Of a stretch of 64,000 nt of DNA, positions 1 through 10,110 are shown in pieces. Position 1 is the first letter of the stretch. Each line of letters begins with the position of its first letter. Origin of the DNA: Cololabis saira. Lineage: Eukaryota; Chordata; Actinopteri; Beloniformes; Belonidae. The notes under the pieces are model-generated. The model saw nothing but the letters and a program-made list of their open reading frames with translations, was not told the origin of the DNA and ran no database searches. A program made the position numbers and the translations under genes. The stretch is taken from contig NC_084587.1 in NCBI RefSeq assembly GCF_033807715.1, positions 20,817,017 through 20,881,016 of the forward strand, read 5' to 3'.

Positions 1-336
1 TCCTGTACTCTAGAAGTCACTTCCAAGTACTCAACTTTCACCGTTGCGTGTAAATAAATGAAAGCGAAGCTAAATAAGAGCAAATACAAACGTGACGCCT
101 TTTATAAGCTAGCCAGCACGGGGATGATCATTTCTTATAAAAAACACACTCACTTGACCACTTGAAAGCGTGGAGTCACCAGTCTTTTCGACAAATTGTT
201 TAAAATGTGATTATTAGAGCATGAAAACACACGGCTCCTTTTCCGCACACTCGGACGCACGTTTTCCGCTCCCGCGCAGAGCGTGGCCGGACTGAACCAT
301 CTCCCCGCGGGAACGGGGGGGTTTAATCACAGGCCC
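1..336. other. Unique sequence, no gene seen
   Basis: I see no ORF, repeat family or RNA gene here. The last 100 bases are GC-rich with several CpGs (positions 240-320), unlike the AT-rich flank. This could be the edge of a CpG-rich regulatory patch, but nothing more can be supported. Confidence 0.4.
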
Positions 337-343
337 TTTCTAC

Positions 344-736
344 CATAGACATATATACAGGACTGTCTCAGAAAATTAGAACATTGTGATAAAGTCTTTT
401 TTTTTCTGTAATTCAAAAATGTCATACATTCTGGATTCATTACAAATCAACTGAAATATTGCAAGCCTTTTATTATTTTAATATTGCTGATCATGGTTTA
501 CAGTTTAAGAAAACTCAAATATCCTATCTCAAAAAATTTGAATATTCTGAGAATCTTAATCTTAAACTGTAATCCATAATCAGCAATATTAAAATAATAA
601 AAGGCTTGCAATATTTCAGTTGATTTGTAATGAATCCAGAATGTATGACATTTTTGTTTTTTTTAATTGTATTACAGAAAATAAAGAATTTTATCACAAT
701 ATTCTAATTTTCTGAGACAGTCCTGTATGTCTATGG
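344..736. mobile_element. Palindromic MITE (non-autonomous DNA transposon)
   Basis: The element is a long imperfect palindrome. The left arm starting CAGGACTGTCTCAGAAAATT is repeated as its reverse complement at the right end, and the arms meet near 535. There is no coding capacity. I recognise the arm sequence as a high-copy teleost repeat. A further ten bases (CATAGACATA) outside the inner termini are also inverted. The whole unit is bracketed by TTTCTAC at 337-343 and 737-743, a plausible target-site duplication. The inner termini are also flanked by TA, so a Tc1/mariner-like origin of the core is possible. The superfamily is not settled. Confidence 0.8.
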
Positions 737-860
737 TTTCTACTGGGAGGTTTTATCGGAATGGATTCAAAATTAAAACAATGTCAAAACATTAACCAAG
801 TTTAAAAACCAATATAAAAACATGATTTTTTTACGAGATACAAAGAGGAAGGGGTTTAGG

Positions 861-1195
861 CAAGGCAAGGCAAGTTTATTTATATAGCACAATTCAACAC
901 AAGGTAATTCAAAATGCTTTACATAGACATTAAAAGCAGCAAGACACAATTGGACAGTAAATAACAAATAAAATGAAATAAAATTATGAGAAAAGAAGAT
1001 ACAATAATAAAAAGCACAAGTTGTTGATTTAAGAGTATGCTTAAATGACAAATAAATGAAATAAAATGATAAGAAAAGAGGTAAAATAATAATCACAAGT
1101 TGTTAAAAATAAGGGCAGTAGAGTACAGCAGGTAAGTATTTAATTTAGTAGAGTACGCTTGCGTTTAGTGGGGTTTTAGGGGCCTGCAGTTAACA
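861..1195 (-). mobile_element. LINE 3' end, truncated copy (minus strand)
   Basis: This block begins with CAAGGCAAGGCAAGTTTATT and continues with the same text as 8803 onward (ACACAAGGTAATTCAAA, AGCAAGACACAATT, AAGGGCAGTA, CAGCAGGTAAGTATTTAATT). That second copy runs into a reverse-transcriptase C-terminus on the minus strand, so this one is the 3' untranslated end of the same non-LTR retrotransposon, 5'-truncated. Homology stops near 1190, where a different repeat begins. Confidence 0.7.
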
Positions 1196-1261
1196 CTATT
1201 GGGTGAATGGGTAGATTTGTTTATATTTATGTTCAGAAATGGGTATGTATGGGTGTATGCG

Positions 1262-1390
<129 letters not shown>

Positions 1391-1553
1391 AGTAGATATA
1401 TACATAGATATAGAGCAGATGCATTTAATAGAAACAGTATAGTGTAAATAAGTATATTTATATAAATATTTATATGGGCATGTGTGTACAAATATATAGA
1501 AATATTCAACTATGTGTATGTATGTATAGGTATGTGTGTGAGTATAATTACAT

Positions 1554-1654
<101 letters not shown>

Positions 1655-2240
1655 GTTATTTAGCAGTGTGAGCACAGTGTGTGAGTACTTATAAATACGG
1701 GTTAAACTATTAGTGAATGGGGGTAGGATTAAATAAGTGTACACTTCTTCCTACTCCTGTTTTGCACATGTGAATTAGGATATCAAGTGTTAAAGGTTGA
1801 AATTCTTTGTGTTGTTGTTTTGTTTTCTTATCTTCTCTTGGATTGTTGTTTTTTACATGTAAAAAAACCAAAAATCAAATCAAATCAAAGAAAGGAGGGG
1901 ACATCTTCGAGACGTGTCAAATACAAGTAAAAGCACGTGTAAGTGTATTTGGACACGTCGGTTCCGTGGGTTATGAGTGAATACTGCAAGAAGGTCGTAC
2001 CACTTCAGAGCTCCGCCAGCATAGACGATCTTTGAAGCGGTGCGATGGATAGACGGTCTGTAAAGCAGATGGGTTTAGGACTAGTCGGAGAACTTTATGT
2101 ACAAACAGTTGTGCTTTCGCACATCAACTTGATAAATCAATCAAACACAAAGTTGATATGGAAAACGTATCGTAAATGTACGTAAGTTAAGCTGAATTCA
2201 TACACTTTGTAAAAATTAAAGATTGTTTTCTTATTTCTAG

Positions 2241-2396
2241 TACCCGAGGAGAAGATCAGAGTGGGAGCTCGACACCTCTAAAGTGCATCACTGCTGCTTG
2301 GTGCTGATGTTGGTGATGCTGCTTTACATGGCGTATCATCTCCAATTGCTGCATGTTTCCTCTATGTCCATCCATTTCTTTCAGCACCAATTATGA
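2241..2396 (+). CDS. Candidate terminal exon with a transmembrane segment
   Basis: A pyrimidine-rich splice acceptor (TTGTTTTCTTATTTCTAG) ends at 2240 and is followed by an open frame of 51 codons that stops at TGA 2394-2396. The predicted peptide starts YPRRRSEWELDTSKVHH, a basic then mixed-charge stretch. A strongly hydrophobic segment of about 20 residues follows (CCLVLMLVMLLYMAYHLQLL), then a short polar tail. This is the layout of a single-pass membrane protein end. I do not recognise the family and no upstream exon is identified. A LINE fragment inserted ten bases after the stop. It could be a real last exon, a decayed exon or chance. It was found by reading past the splice site, because there is no long ATG-initiated ORF. 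Confidence 0.28.
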   Translation, partial: YPRRRSEWELDTSKVHHCCLVLMLVMLLYMAYHLQLLHVSSMSIHFFQHQL

Positions 2397-2574
2397 TTTG
2401 ATATTTATTTATTTATTTATTTATTTGCACAATGATAACAGTAATTTTTTTTTTATCATACAAGGGCAAATAATTTGTGCAGGAGAGGAAAAGAAGCCCA
2501 AAGGGCTTATAAAAAATCCTCCCCCTCAATACAAAATCACCAAAACAAAATCAATCAATTATGATTTGATATTT
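2388..2574 (-). mobile_element. LINE 3' fragment with perfect 19-bp target-site duplication
   Basis: CAATTATGATTTGATATTT occurs perfectly at 2388-2406 and 2556-2574. Between them lie an (ATTT)n tract and about 130 bases ending CAAAATCAAT, which I recognise as a fish LINE 3' end in reverse orientation. The ATTT tract is then the element's simple-repeat tail. A 19-bp duplication and severe 5' truncation are the normal signature of target-primed reverse transcription. The perfect duplication suggests a fairly recent insertion. Confidence 0.85.
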
Positions 2575-3289
2575 CCAGGAAAGTTTATTCTAGTCTTCAA
2601 CTGGATACTCATTCAACATGGTTCAGACATATATGGATAAGTTATGACCCACACACATCATAAAGACTAGTGTACGTCTTATTCTCTTAAAGTCGGTTAT
2701 TGTTCTGTATGCAAGTATTTTTTTATTACTCAGAATCATTTATATTATTATTCATTATAATATCTACATTACTCTTCATTACTGGCACATTTGGGGAATG
2801 ATATAGACGTTTCCTGAACTGCCATTCTGATAATATGGTCAATATTTAACGACCTCTAGTGGCAAAATTGAGCATAACATAAAATAATATTTCTGCTCAC
2901 ATGCTGAATACATTCATGGGTACAAACATTAGAACACGATAAAATCATGTGTGGCTGATTATATTGCAATGATTTGGAGTTTGATCAAAATTACCATACA
3001 AATAGCTGATCAAATAACCTTTTTGAGAATCATTTTTACAGCAATGTCAACATGAAAGTTTATACTAGTATTTATTTTATATATCATCTTAGTGTTTGAG
3101 TTGATGCTGAACATTACACCAACGTCTTAGAGAGAAGGAAGCTGAACTTCTTCTGCTGGTTCTCTCAGATGTTGCATCTGTTATCTGACTCTGAAGTGCT
3201 TTCTAAGGTTTCAGCACAGCAGATGATTTAGGTAAATGAAGGTGACCTTAACATTTGTGGCCACACAGATACACAAGCATTCACATATT
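2575..3289. other. Unique AT-rich sequence
   Basis: I see no gene, RNA or known repeat in this stretch. It is AT-rich with scattered short ATTAT motifs. Confidence 0.4.
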
Positions 3290-3308
3290 GTGTGTGTGTG
3301 TGTGTGTT
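3290..3308. repeat. Short (TG)n microsatellite
   Basis: This is about nine TG units followed by TATAAAG. It lies at the left edge of a locally GC-richer block (3310-3900). Confidence 0.9.
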
Positions 3309-3743
3309 ATAAAGACACTGTTAGTTGAAGGACAGCCGCACCATCCGCAGGGTCCCAGAGAAGGGGATAAGTGAGAAGAAGAGGCCAGGCTGGGTGATGG
3401 GAGGTTTGGTTGAAACAAAAGGATCAGAGAGAGGTGGAACCCAGGTCCACACCCAGGAATAACTCATAGGAGCTACTGGGCCCCCTACCCAGCCTGTGAG
3501 GTGAGAGACCTCCGGGTTGGACCCCAGCCAGGTTGGAGGTGTTTCTGCTCAGACACACAGCTACATTAGAGGCCAGGGACGGAGCTATAGAGAGATGACA
3601 GGATGTGCATGGATATGAAAGTAAATCCTTCACCCTGGCAGATGAGGTTATGCCAGAAAATCCCAAGCCACTCCATCTCGGAGGGCCACAAACTCTTGCC
3701 ATCCTTTCTCACTCATTTGTTAACCTGCCTCTCTTCTTTTCAG

Positions 3744-3883
3744 AGCCGATGCTCATGCTGAGGGCCTTTATGTATGACCAGTGCCATCGAAATCACCTCC
3801 CTGCTTCTGTGTTGTCCTCTGGCCAAAATGACAACGAGAACTCAGAGAGGGAACAGCTGGATTTCATGACGGCAGTCATTTGA
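3744..3883 (+). CDS. Weak candidate terminal exon, unknown protein
   Basis: A strong splice acceptor (CTGCCTCTCTTCTTTTCAG) ends at 3743. It is followed by two bases that would complete a codon and 46 further codons (stop included) to TGA 3881-3883. The peptide begins PMLMLRAFMYDQCHRNHLPA and ends with an acidic/polar stretch and DFMTAVI. The acceptor and GC-richer composition favour an exon. The short length and lack of any recognised domain do not. It lies 1.35 kb downstream of the membrane-segment candidate on the same strand, but nothing ties them together. Confidence 0.2.
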
Positions 3884-4149
3884 TTTACGCCTACATCAAC
3901 ATCTATCTATAGAGCTGCTAACATGTACATGATGTTGCAGTAATTTATCCAGCGCAGACTAAAAGGTGAACTCTGATGCATGTATGTTGCCTAATGACAA
4001 AGGTAGGTGGTTGTTTTTTTCATTTTTTCTGACTTTCTGACTGACACACAAGTCATAATTACTCAATTTGTTTCACCTGACAATGCACCCTTTGTCATTG
4101 AGACGTTAGCCCTGACACTTCTTGAACAGCTACTGTTTCACTGAATCCT

Positions 4150-4480
4150 TATCAAGATTTCTGGAGCAATGTCCCATTGACAGTGGAATTGTTTGGCCTT
4201 AATTTGCAGCATCTTGTTTGTTGAAAATCAAACACGGCATTTCAGCAGAAACACCTTGTGTTCAGTGTAAAGCACGGTGGTGGAGTGGTGATGACTTGGG
4301 GGTTCTGTTGCAGCCACAGGACCTGGGCACCTTCCAGTCATTGAGCCGACCATGAACTCCTGTGTATGCTAAAGTATTCTGGAGGTCAATGTTACGCCAT
4401 CTGTCCAAAAGCTATAGCTTGGTCAAAGTTGGGTCATGCAACTGAACATTTATCTGAAGCAAACCAGTAAACTACACAAA
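4150..4480 (+). pseudogene. Decayed Tc1-type transposase fragment
   Basis: The text runs parallel to the middle of a vertebrate Tc1-like transposase gene. Landmarks are the 'TTCTGGAGCAATGTCC' block (the FW-x-NVLW region before the catalytic DE), 'CAAACACGGCATTTCAGCAG', 'AAGCACGGTGGTGGAGTGGT' (the KHGGG motif), 'GCAGCCACAGGACCTGGGCA' (the ATGPG region), 'CGACCATGAACTCCT' and 'TGGGTCATGCAACTGAACAT'. The family's enzyme cuts and pastes DNA at TA sites using a DDE triad. Only the central part remains, the frame is broken by several indels and stops, and no inverted repeats are found nearby. Confidence 0.8.
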
Positions 4481-4737
4481 AATCACACAAAAAAGAAGAA
4501 CATATACAAAGCTGCTGATGTTTTACACCCAAATTATACTGTATGTGGTTCAGGGTGTGTTGTGCTTCTTTCGGAGTTGCAAAAGCACGCAAGATCCCAT
4601 GATGTTACTCCCATTAGCTGTTTCAGTAGGATGCAGGGAGCTTCTCTTTTCTAAAATAGATTCATCTAAAAAAAAAAAAGAGACAGAGAGGGAAAAAAAT
4701 CATATTAAAGACATTTGATTCAAGATAGGGGAGGCTT

Positions 4738-5036
4738 CAACTTTTTTGGCAGCAATAATAAAAAAAGTAATCATATTGAAACTGCACACTCGACAAATAA
4801 TTGATCTGTCAGCAAGACCTTCCCCTCGAATACAGACGAGCTAATGGCTGTTGAGTATCAGTTGTACGGATCCTTGAGCTTTCAGCTCCATAGGAAAACA
4901 TTGGAAGTTGCTGCAAACTCTCATTTAGTTTGGGAATTTATGACAAAAAAAAAAAAATACTTGTAATATTGACTCCAGTTAATGAAATCAGTATTTTCCC
5001 CCCATCCCACTGGATGTTGTCGTCTGTGATCATGAT
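4738..5036 (+). repeat. Local direct duplication, copy A
   Basis: This segment (about 299 bases, starting CAACTTTTTTGGCAG and ending GTGATCATGAT) is repeated in the same orientation at 5665-5964 with only scattered substitutions and A-tract length differences. It contains no ORF and I do not recognise it as a dispersed family. It may be a local segmental duplication, or two insertions of an unfamiliar repeat. Confidence 0.9.
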
Positions 5037-5664
<628 letters not shown>

Positions 5665-5964
5665 CAACTTTTTGGCAGTAATAAAAAAAAGTAATCATAT
5701 TGACATTGCACACTCGACAAATAACTGATCTGTCAGCAAGACCTTCCCCTTGAATACAGACGAGCTAATGGCTGTTGAGTATCAGTTGTACGGATCCTTG
5801 AGCTTTCAGCTCCATAGGAAAACATTGGAAGATCCTGCAAACTCTCATTTAGTTTGGGAATTTATGACAAAAAAATAAATAAATAAATACTTGTAATATT
5901 GACTCCAGTTAATGAAATCAGCATTTCCCCCATTCCACTGGATGTTGTCGTCTGTGATCATGAT
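5665..5964 (+). repeat. Local direct duplication, copy B
   Basis: This is the second copy of 4738-5036, in the same orientation. The A-run of copy A is replaced here by an (AAAT)n-like run. The copy ends at the same GTGATCATGAT, after which the sequences diverge completely. Confidence 0.9.
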
Positions 5965-8176
5965 GACAGTAAGATGAGGATTACCAAGTGATTTTATTTT
6001 TAGATTTTGTACATATCCTTACACTGTCTCATATAAGACTAATTACTTCTACTAGATCCCATTTCAATTCTACTTGATGAAAGGTGGTTATTTTGTGTCC
6101 AAAATTTGTATAAAAAATGTCAGGACAATTTTTTCATACAGGTGGTTGCCATTGTAAAACTGTTAAAAACACCAGTAGATGGTTTGAGTTAGCAAGAGTA
6201 GAGGGGTTGGGTCTGCATGAATCCTGTCCACGCAAACCCCCAAATGAAGTTATGAAACTGTAAAGTACAATTATATTACTTCTTAAGGTCTGAATAATTC
6301 CATCACTTTTTCTGTAGTTTGGACGGAGAGGACACAGTATGTCAGGTTTGAAGTTTTTAAATTACTTATACCAGACCACAAAGTCATGTGAATGTGACAA
6401 AGTGAATTGCTGTCATTTTAACATGTTTATGTAAATCTCAGATTTAAACTAAACTAATCTAAACCGAAAATACAAGTTGGGTTTGAACAATTTAGAAGCA
6501 AGGGATTGTGGGTTTTTACACACACTGATGCACAAAAACTCCCTTTTAAGTCTTTTTATTTGGAATTATACATACTGATCGAATCTACTGATTAGAGAGA
6601 GAATGAGAAAGTAAAGAGATCACTTTCTTTGTGTGATTATGAATAATTATGAATTAAAATTCATAATTTTATTATTTCCCCCCCATCCTTTGTGGCATCA
6701 TCTGAAGGGCACCTTCTGCGACTTGAATGAGCGATGGTGTCCTTGAGCTTGAGTGTGTTTTTTTATGAGCATGTGTGTGTGTTTGTGTCATACACATGGA
6801 TTGGCATCTTTCCCCTTTCTGCTGGCAACCCTTCAACATGTAGGGGAACGGACGGGGGTGCCACTCCAGAATGATAAAGTGGTCACAAGACAGGTCAGTA
6901 CATTCATTAACACCACAGCCTTAATTGTTCCGAAACATGGTTTCATTTGGCAAAGTGTAACCTGAATGTGCCTCTGGATAGCGTGGCAGTCAAGAAAATA
7001 GAAAATAATAATAAAGTTACAAGCAAAAGTCATATATTCAATTACAATCAGCACGTCAGTGTAATAGAGTCTAAATTTAGACTCTTTAGCAGTAAAAGTG
7101 AGAAGATTTAGGCGTGCAGTGTGTGGGATTTCTAAAGGAGGCGTTCAAGAGCTTCACATAATCATCAAGAAAGTGTTGAGAGGGAGGAGGTTGGAGGAAA
7201 TTGGGAGGGAGTGACGGAGGCGGGCAGACAGAGTCGGGCCCTCGGACAGCAGGTGAGTGTGTGAAGACAGGGCATGACAGATGCTTCTGTCAGCGTTCCA
7301 ACGGTCGCCGCTTTGTGGGAGCGGCGCAGATGCCTTCTCCCCTCTACCCCCACGACTCCCCTCCCTCTCATCCCTCCCTTCCTCTCGACAGGCTGTGATG
7401 TGGGGATAACAAGACAGGAGCAGTCCTCTCAGCAGTAAAGTGACCACACTGGCACAGTGCTTGGAGTGGACAGGGGCGGGGTGAGGTGATGGAGAGGTCC
7501 CGGCCTGAACCAAAAGGCTGGAGGAGGTCTCAGTGGCGATGTGGGCCGGGGTTATAAATGTGGGGGTCAGTGTGCGAGGACAGGGGAAGGGCTCTCTCGC
7601 TGGGCTTTGGGAACCAGCTGAGACATGGGGTCCACGGCGGTTCTGCCTGTGAGGAAAGCAGATGTTTTCACTCGGGGGTGTGCCAAGTTTGCAGAGCAAC
7701 CTTCAGCTGCTTGGAGGTCAGGTTTTTAATAAGGGGGCTGGGCGCAGGACATTTTGGAGGCAAATGCTTCAACTTTGATACAGCAACATATTAATTATAA
7801 TGGTAGACCATAGGGCAGAGGGTTGTAGTGGAACATCCCACCCCACTGGTTTGGAGCCTCCACCAGGCTGACGTTCGCCAAGACTGGCTGGCAAATATAC
7901 TGCTGTCCCAGCACTAGCCCACTTTTCAACCAGACCTTGCTGATGCAGAGACAGCAGTTTGGATTGGCTTTCCTGCAGCCAACTCTTAGCCTGTGTCTCA
8001 GGCCACATCAGACTAACAGTTTTATGCAGATTACAATAAACATCTTAGAATTGACCATTAAAGGTGCTCTAATCAATACTGGTGTGAATGTATTTTATTT
8101 TATTAATAATAACGTTTTTTTTTTTTTTTTACATTTATACATCTAAAGAATTTGAAGTATTTTACTTTGAAAAATA
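5965..8176. other. Unique sequence, no supported gene
   Basis: The first 1 kb is AT-rich and featureless. From 7140 to 7750 the composition becomes GC-rich with many purine runs (GAGGGAGGAGG). A consensus splice donor (CAG|GTGAGTGTG at 7251/7252) is present, but I find no acceptor or convincing coding frame to go with it. The open frames in this GC-rich block run on both strands and look incidental. Confidence 0.4.
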
Positions 8177-8272
8177 TCCATTCATCCATCTTCTATTCCC
8201 GTTTTATCCTTTGCAGGGTCACGGGGGTCTGCTGGAGCCTATCCCAGCTCATTACAGGCGAGAGGCAGGGGT
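8177..8272 (-). mobile_element. Fragment of a high-copy fish dispersed repeat
   Basis: The text 'CCATCTTCTATTCCCG', 'TTGCAGGGTCACGGGGGTCT', 'GGAGCCTATCCCAGCT' and 'GGCGAGAGGCAGGG' is a repeat seen very often in teleost genomes. The same family appears in the opposite orientation at 39485-39579, and its relatives form the tails of the copies at 17890 and 18816. The class is not established here; SINE/LINE tail is most likely. Confidence 0.75.
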
Positions 8273-8802
8273 CTTTGAAAAATATATGTATTAGAAATTT
8301 AGTTCTCTCCCACATTTCTCACAATCTCAATCAGCTGTAGCTTCCAAAAAAGGACGTTTTTAAAGATGAGCTAGAGTGAATTAAATTTACACAGATGCCA
8401 AGAAAGAGGGCAGGTGAATAATGTTACTATGTGGATGGTGATGTAAATGAGAACTTGCACCAGAACGGTTTTATAAGATGTTAACATGACAACACAGTGT
8501 TCACATCTTGTTTCAAAAATAAATGTGAAAATGCTTAGAGGCACATAGATCAAAGAATAAATGAGTTTACCTAACAAACTGGAATGAATAAAAGATTCAG
8601 TTAATCTCCACATCTGACTTTTTTATAAAAAATTATACGTTCATATCATTGAATTTAATTTTGTGTGTGTGTGTCTTTTGTAGGAATCATATTTTCCTCA
8701 GTGTATCTGTGTGCACTGATGATGTATTCAGTGTGTCTAAGCAGTACAAATACGGAACTGTTGTACATAAAGAGATTCATCATTATTATTTTTTTTAATT
8801 AT
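8273..8802. other. Unique AT-rich sequence
   Basis: I see no gene or repeat apart from a short GT run near 8661-8674. Confidence 0.4.
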
Positions 8803-9320
8803 TACACAAGGTAATTCAAAGTGCTTCACATCAACATTAAAAGCGGCAAGACACAATTAAACAGTAAATAACAAATAAAATGATAAGAAAAGAGGTAAAA
8901 TAATAAAAAGAACAAGTTGTTAAAAAGTAAGGGCAGTACAGCAGGTAAGTATTTAATTTAAGAGTAAACAGTAAAGAGTAATGTTTTTAGGCCTGATTTA
9001 AAGGAGCTGACAGTTGGAGCAGACCTCAGGTCTACAGGAAGTTTGTTCCACCGGTGAGGAGCAGAATAACTGAACGCTGCCTCACCTTGCTTGGTTCTGG
9101 TTCTTGGGAAACACAACAAACCAGATCCAGATGAACCTCAGGGGTCTGGGAGCTTCATAGGGAACTAACAGGTCCAGCATGTATTTTGGTCCAATTCAGT
9201 GCTTTGTAGACCAGCAGTAAGATTTAAAACTCTATCCTTTGACTCACTGGAAGCCAGTGTAGCGATTTCATGACCGGCGGTGTAATATGGTCCAGTTTCC
9301 TGGTGTTTGTAAGGACTCTT
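8803..9320 (-). mobile_element. LINE 3' end with reverse-transcriptase C-terminus (minus strand)
   Basis: On the minus strand, 9320 to about 9224 reads RVLTNTRKLDHITPPVMKSL followed by HWLPVSQRIEF. This is the conserved end of the reverse-transcriptase ORF of fish L2/Rex-like non-LTR retrotransposons, after which the frame breaks. The rest, down to 8803, is decayed C-terminal ORF and 3' UTR, including ACACAAGGTAATTCAAAG shared with 861-1195. The full-length enzyme nicks DNA and reverse-transcribes its own RNA. This copy lacks the endonuclease and nearly all of the RT domain, and it begins abruptly next to an A-rich stretch near 9330. Confidence 0.8.
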
Positions 9321-9671
9321 AAGATATGTGAAACAAAAAAGAAAACAAACAAAAAACCAAACAAACAAAGAAAAAAAAGGTTTTGTGAAACAAGTGCTGG
9401 CAGAGCGGTTAGCAAGGACTATCAGAGCTCTGCTGGGGCATGTCATCGCTCGGTCTGGCCCTTGTTGACCTAGGCAAGTTGCCAAGGGTTCAACCAAGGC
9501 CCACGAGCAGCGGGCTGAGCAAAAGCAGGCCCCCACAGAGCTTCCCTGGTCGTGGTTTCAACTCTGCAGCACCAGTTTCAAATGTTGTTTCATTAAGGAA
9601 AGAACTGATGAGAAACAAGTTAGCATCATAGGTTAGCATTAGCTAAGTCAGCAAAGCTAAATTAGCAAACT
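9321..9671. other. A-rich stretch and unique sequence
   Basis: An AAAC-rich run (9330-9380) follows the 5' edge of the LINE fragment. The rest is unique with no gene. Confidence 0.4.
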
Positions 9672-10110
9672 CAATTCAATTCAATTCAATTTTATTTATA
9701 TAGCATCTAATACAATACAATTTGTCTCTAGGCGCTTTTCAGAGACCGAGAACATGACTCTTAAGCAATTATTAAACAAACAATGGCAGGTAAAAACTTC
9801 CCCAGTGGGAGAAAAACCGCCAAGCAGTGGCAAGGAAAAAATCCCCTTTAGGAGGGAAGAAACCTTGAGCAGGACCTGGATCATAAGGGGGGGATCTCTT
9901 ACTGAAGACCAGCAGGAAATGGGAGACAGGAAAGAGAGGATGAAGAACAGAGAGAGGAGAGGCACAGATATGTTATCAATGATACAAAAGATGATGCCAT
10001 CCTGTTTGTTTATGAGACAGTCCCTGAATCCATCCAAGGACACATTCATACTCAGACTACGAAGAGAATCTGGACACAAGTGTCCCAGACTACCTTCAAA
10101 TACGTCCTGA
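9672..10110 (-). mobile_element. Fish retroelement-like repeat beginning (TTCAA)n TTTTATTTATATAGC
   Basis: The block opens with a TCAAT pentamer run and TTTTATTTATATAGCATC, the usual antisense 3' end of several fish LINE/SINE families. It continues with phrases I recognise as high-copy (GGCAAGGAAAAAATCCCC, GGAGGGAAGAAACCTTGAGC, AGGACCTGGATCATAAGGGG). The plus-strand frame of 118 codons across it is a by-product of the repeat and not a gene. The right boundary is uncertain and similar repeat-like text may run to about 10260. Confidence 0.65.

Noticed and set aside
7154..7699. 181-codon minus-strand frame in a GC-rich block
   Set aside because: Composition is Ser/Pro/Arg-rich as expected from GC-rich non-coding DNA. 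Several frames on both strands are open at once, and no domain or clear splice structure is seen.
9754..10110. 118-codon plus-strand frame
   Set aside because: It lies wholly in a high-copy fish repeat and starts and ends inside repeat text.
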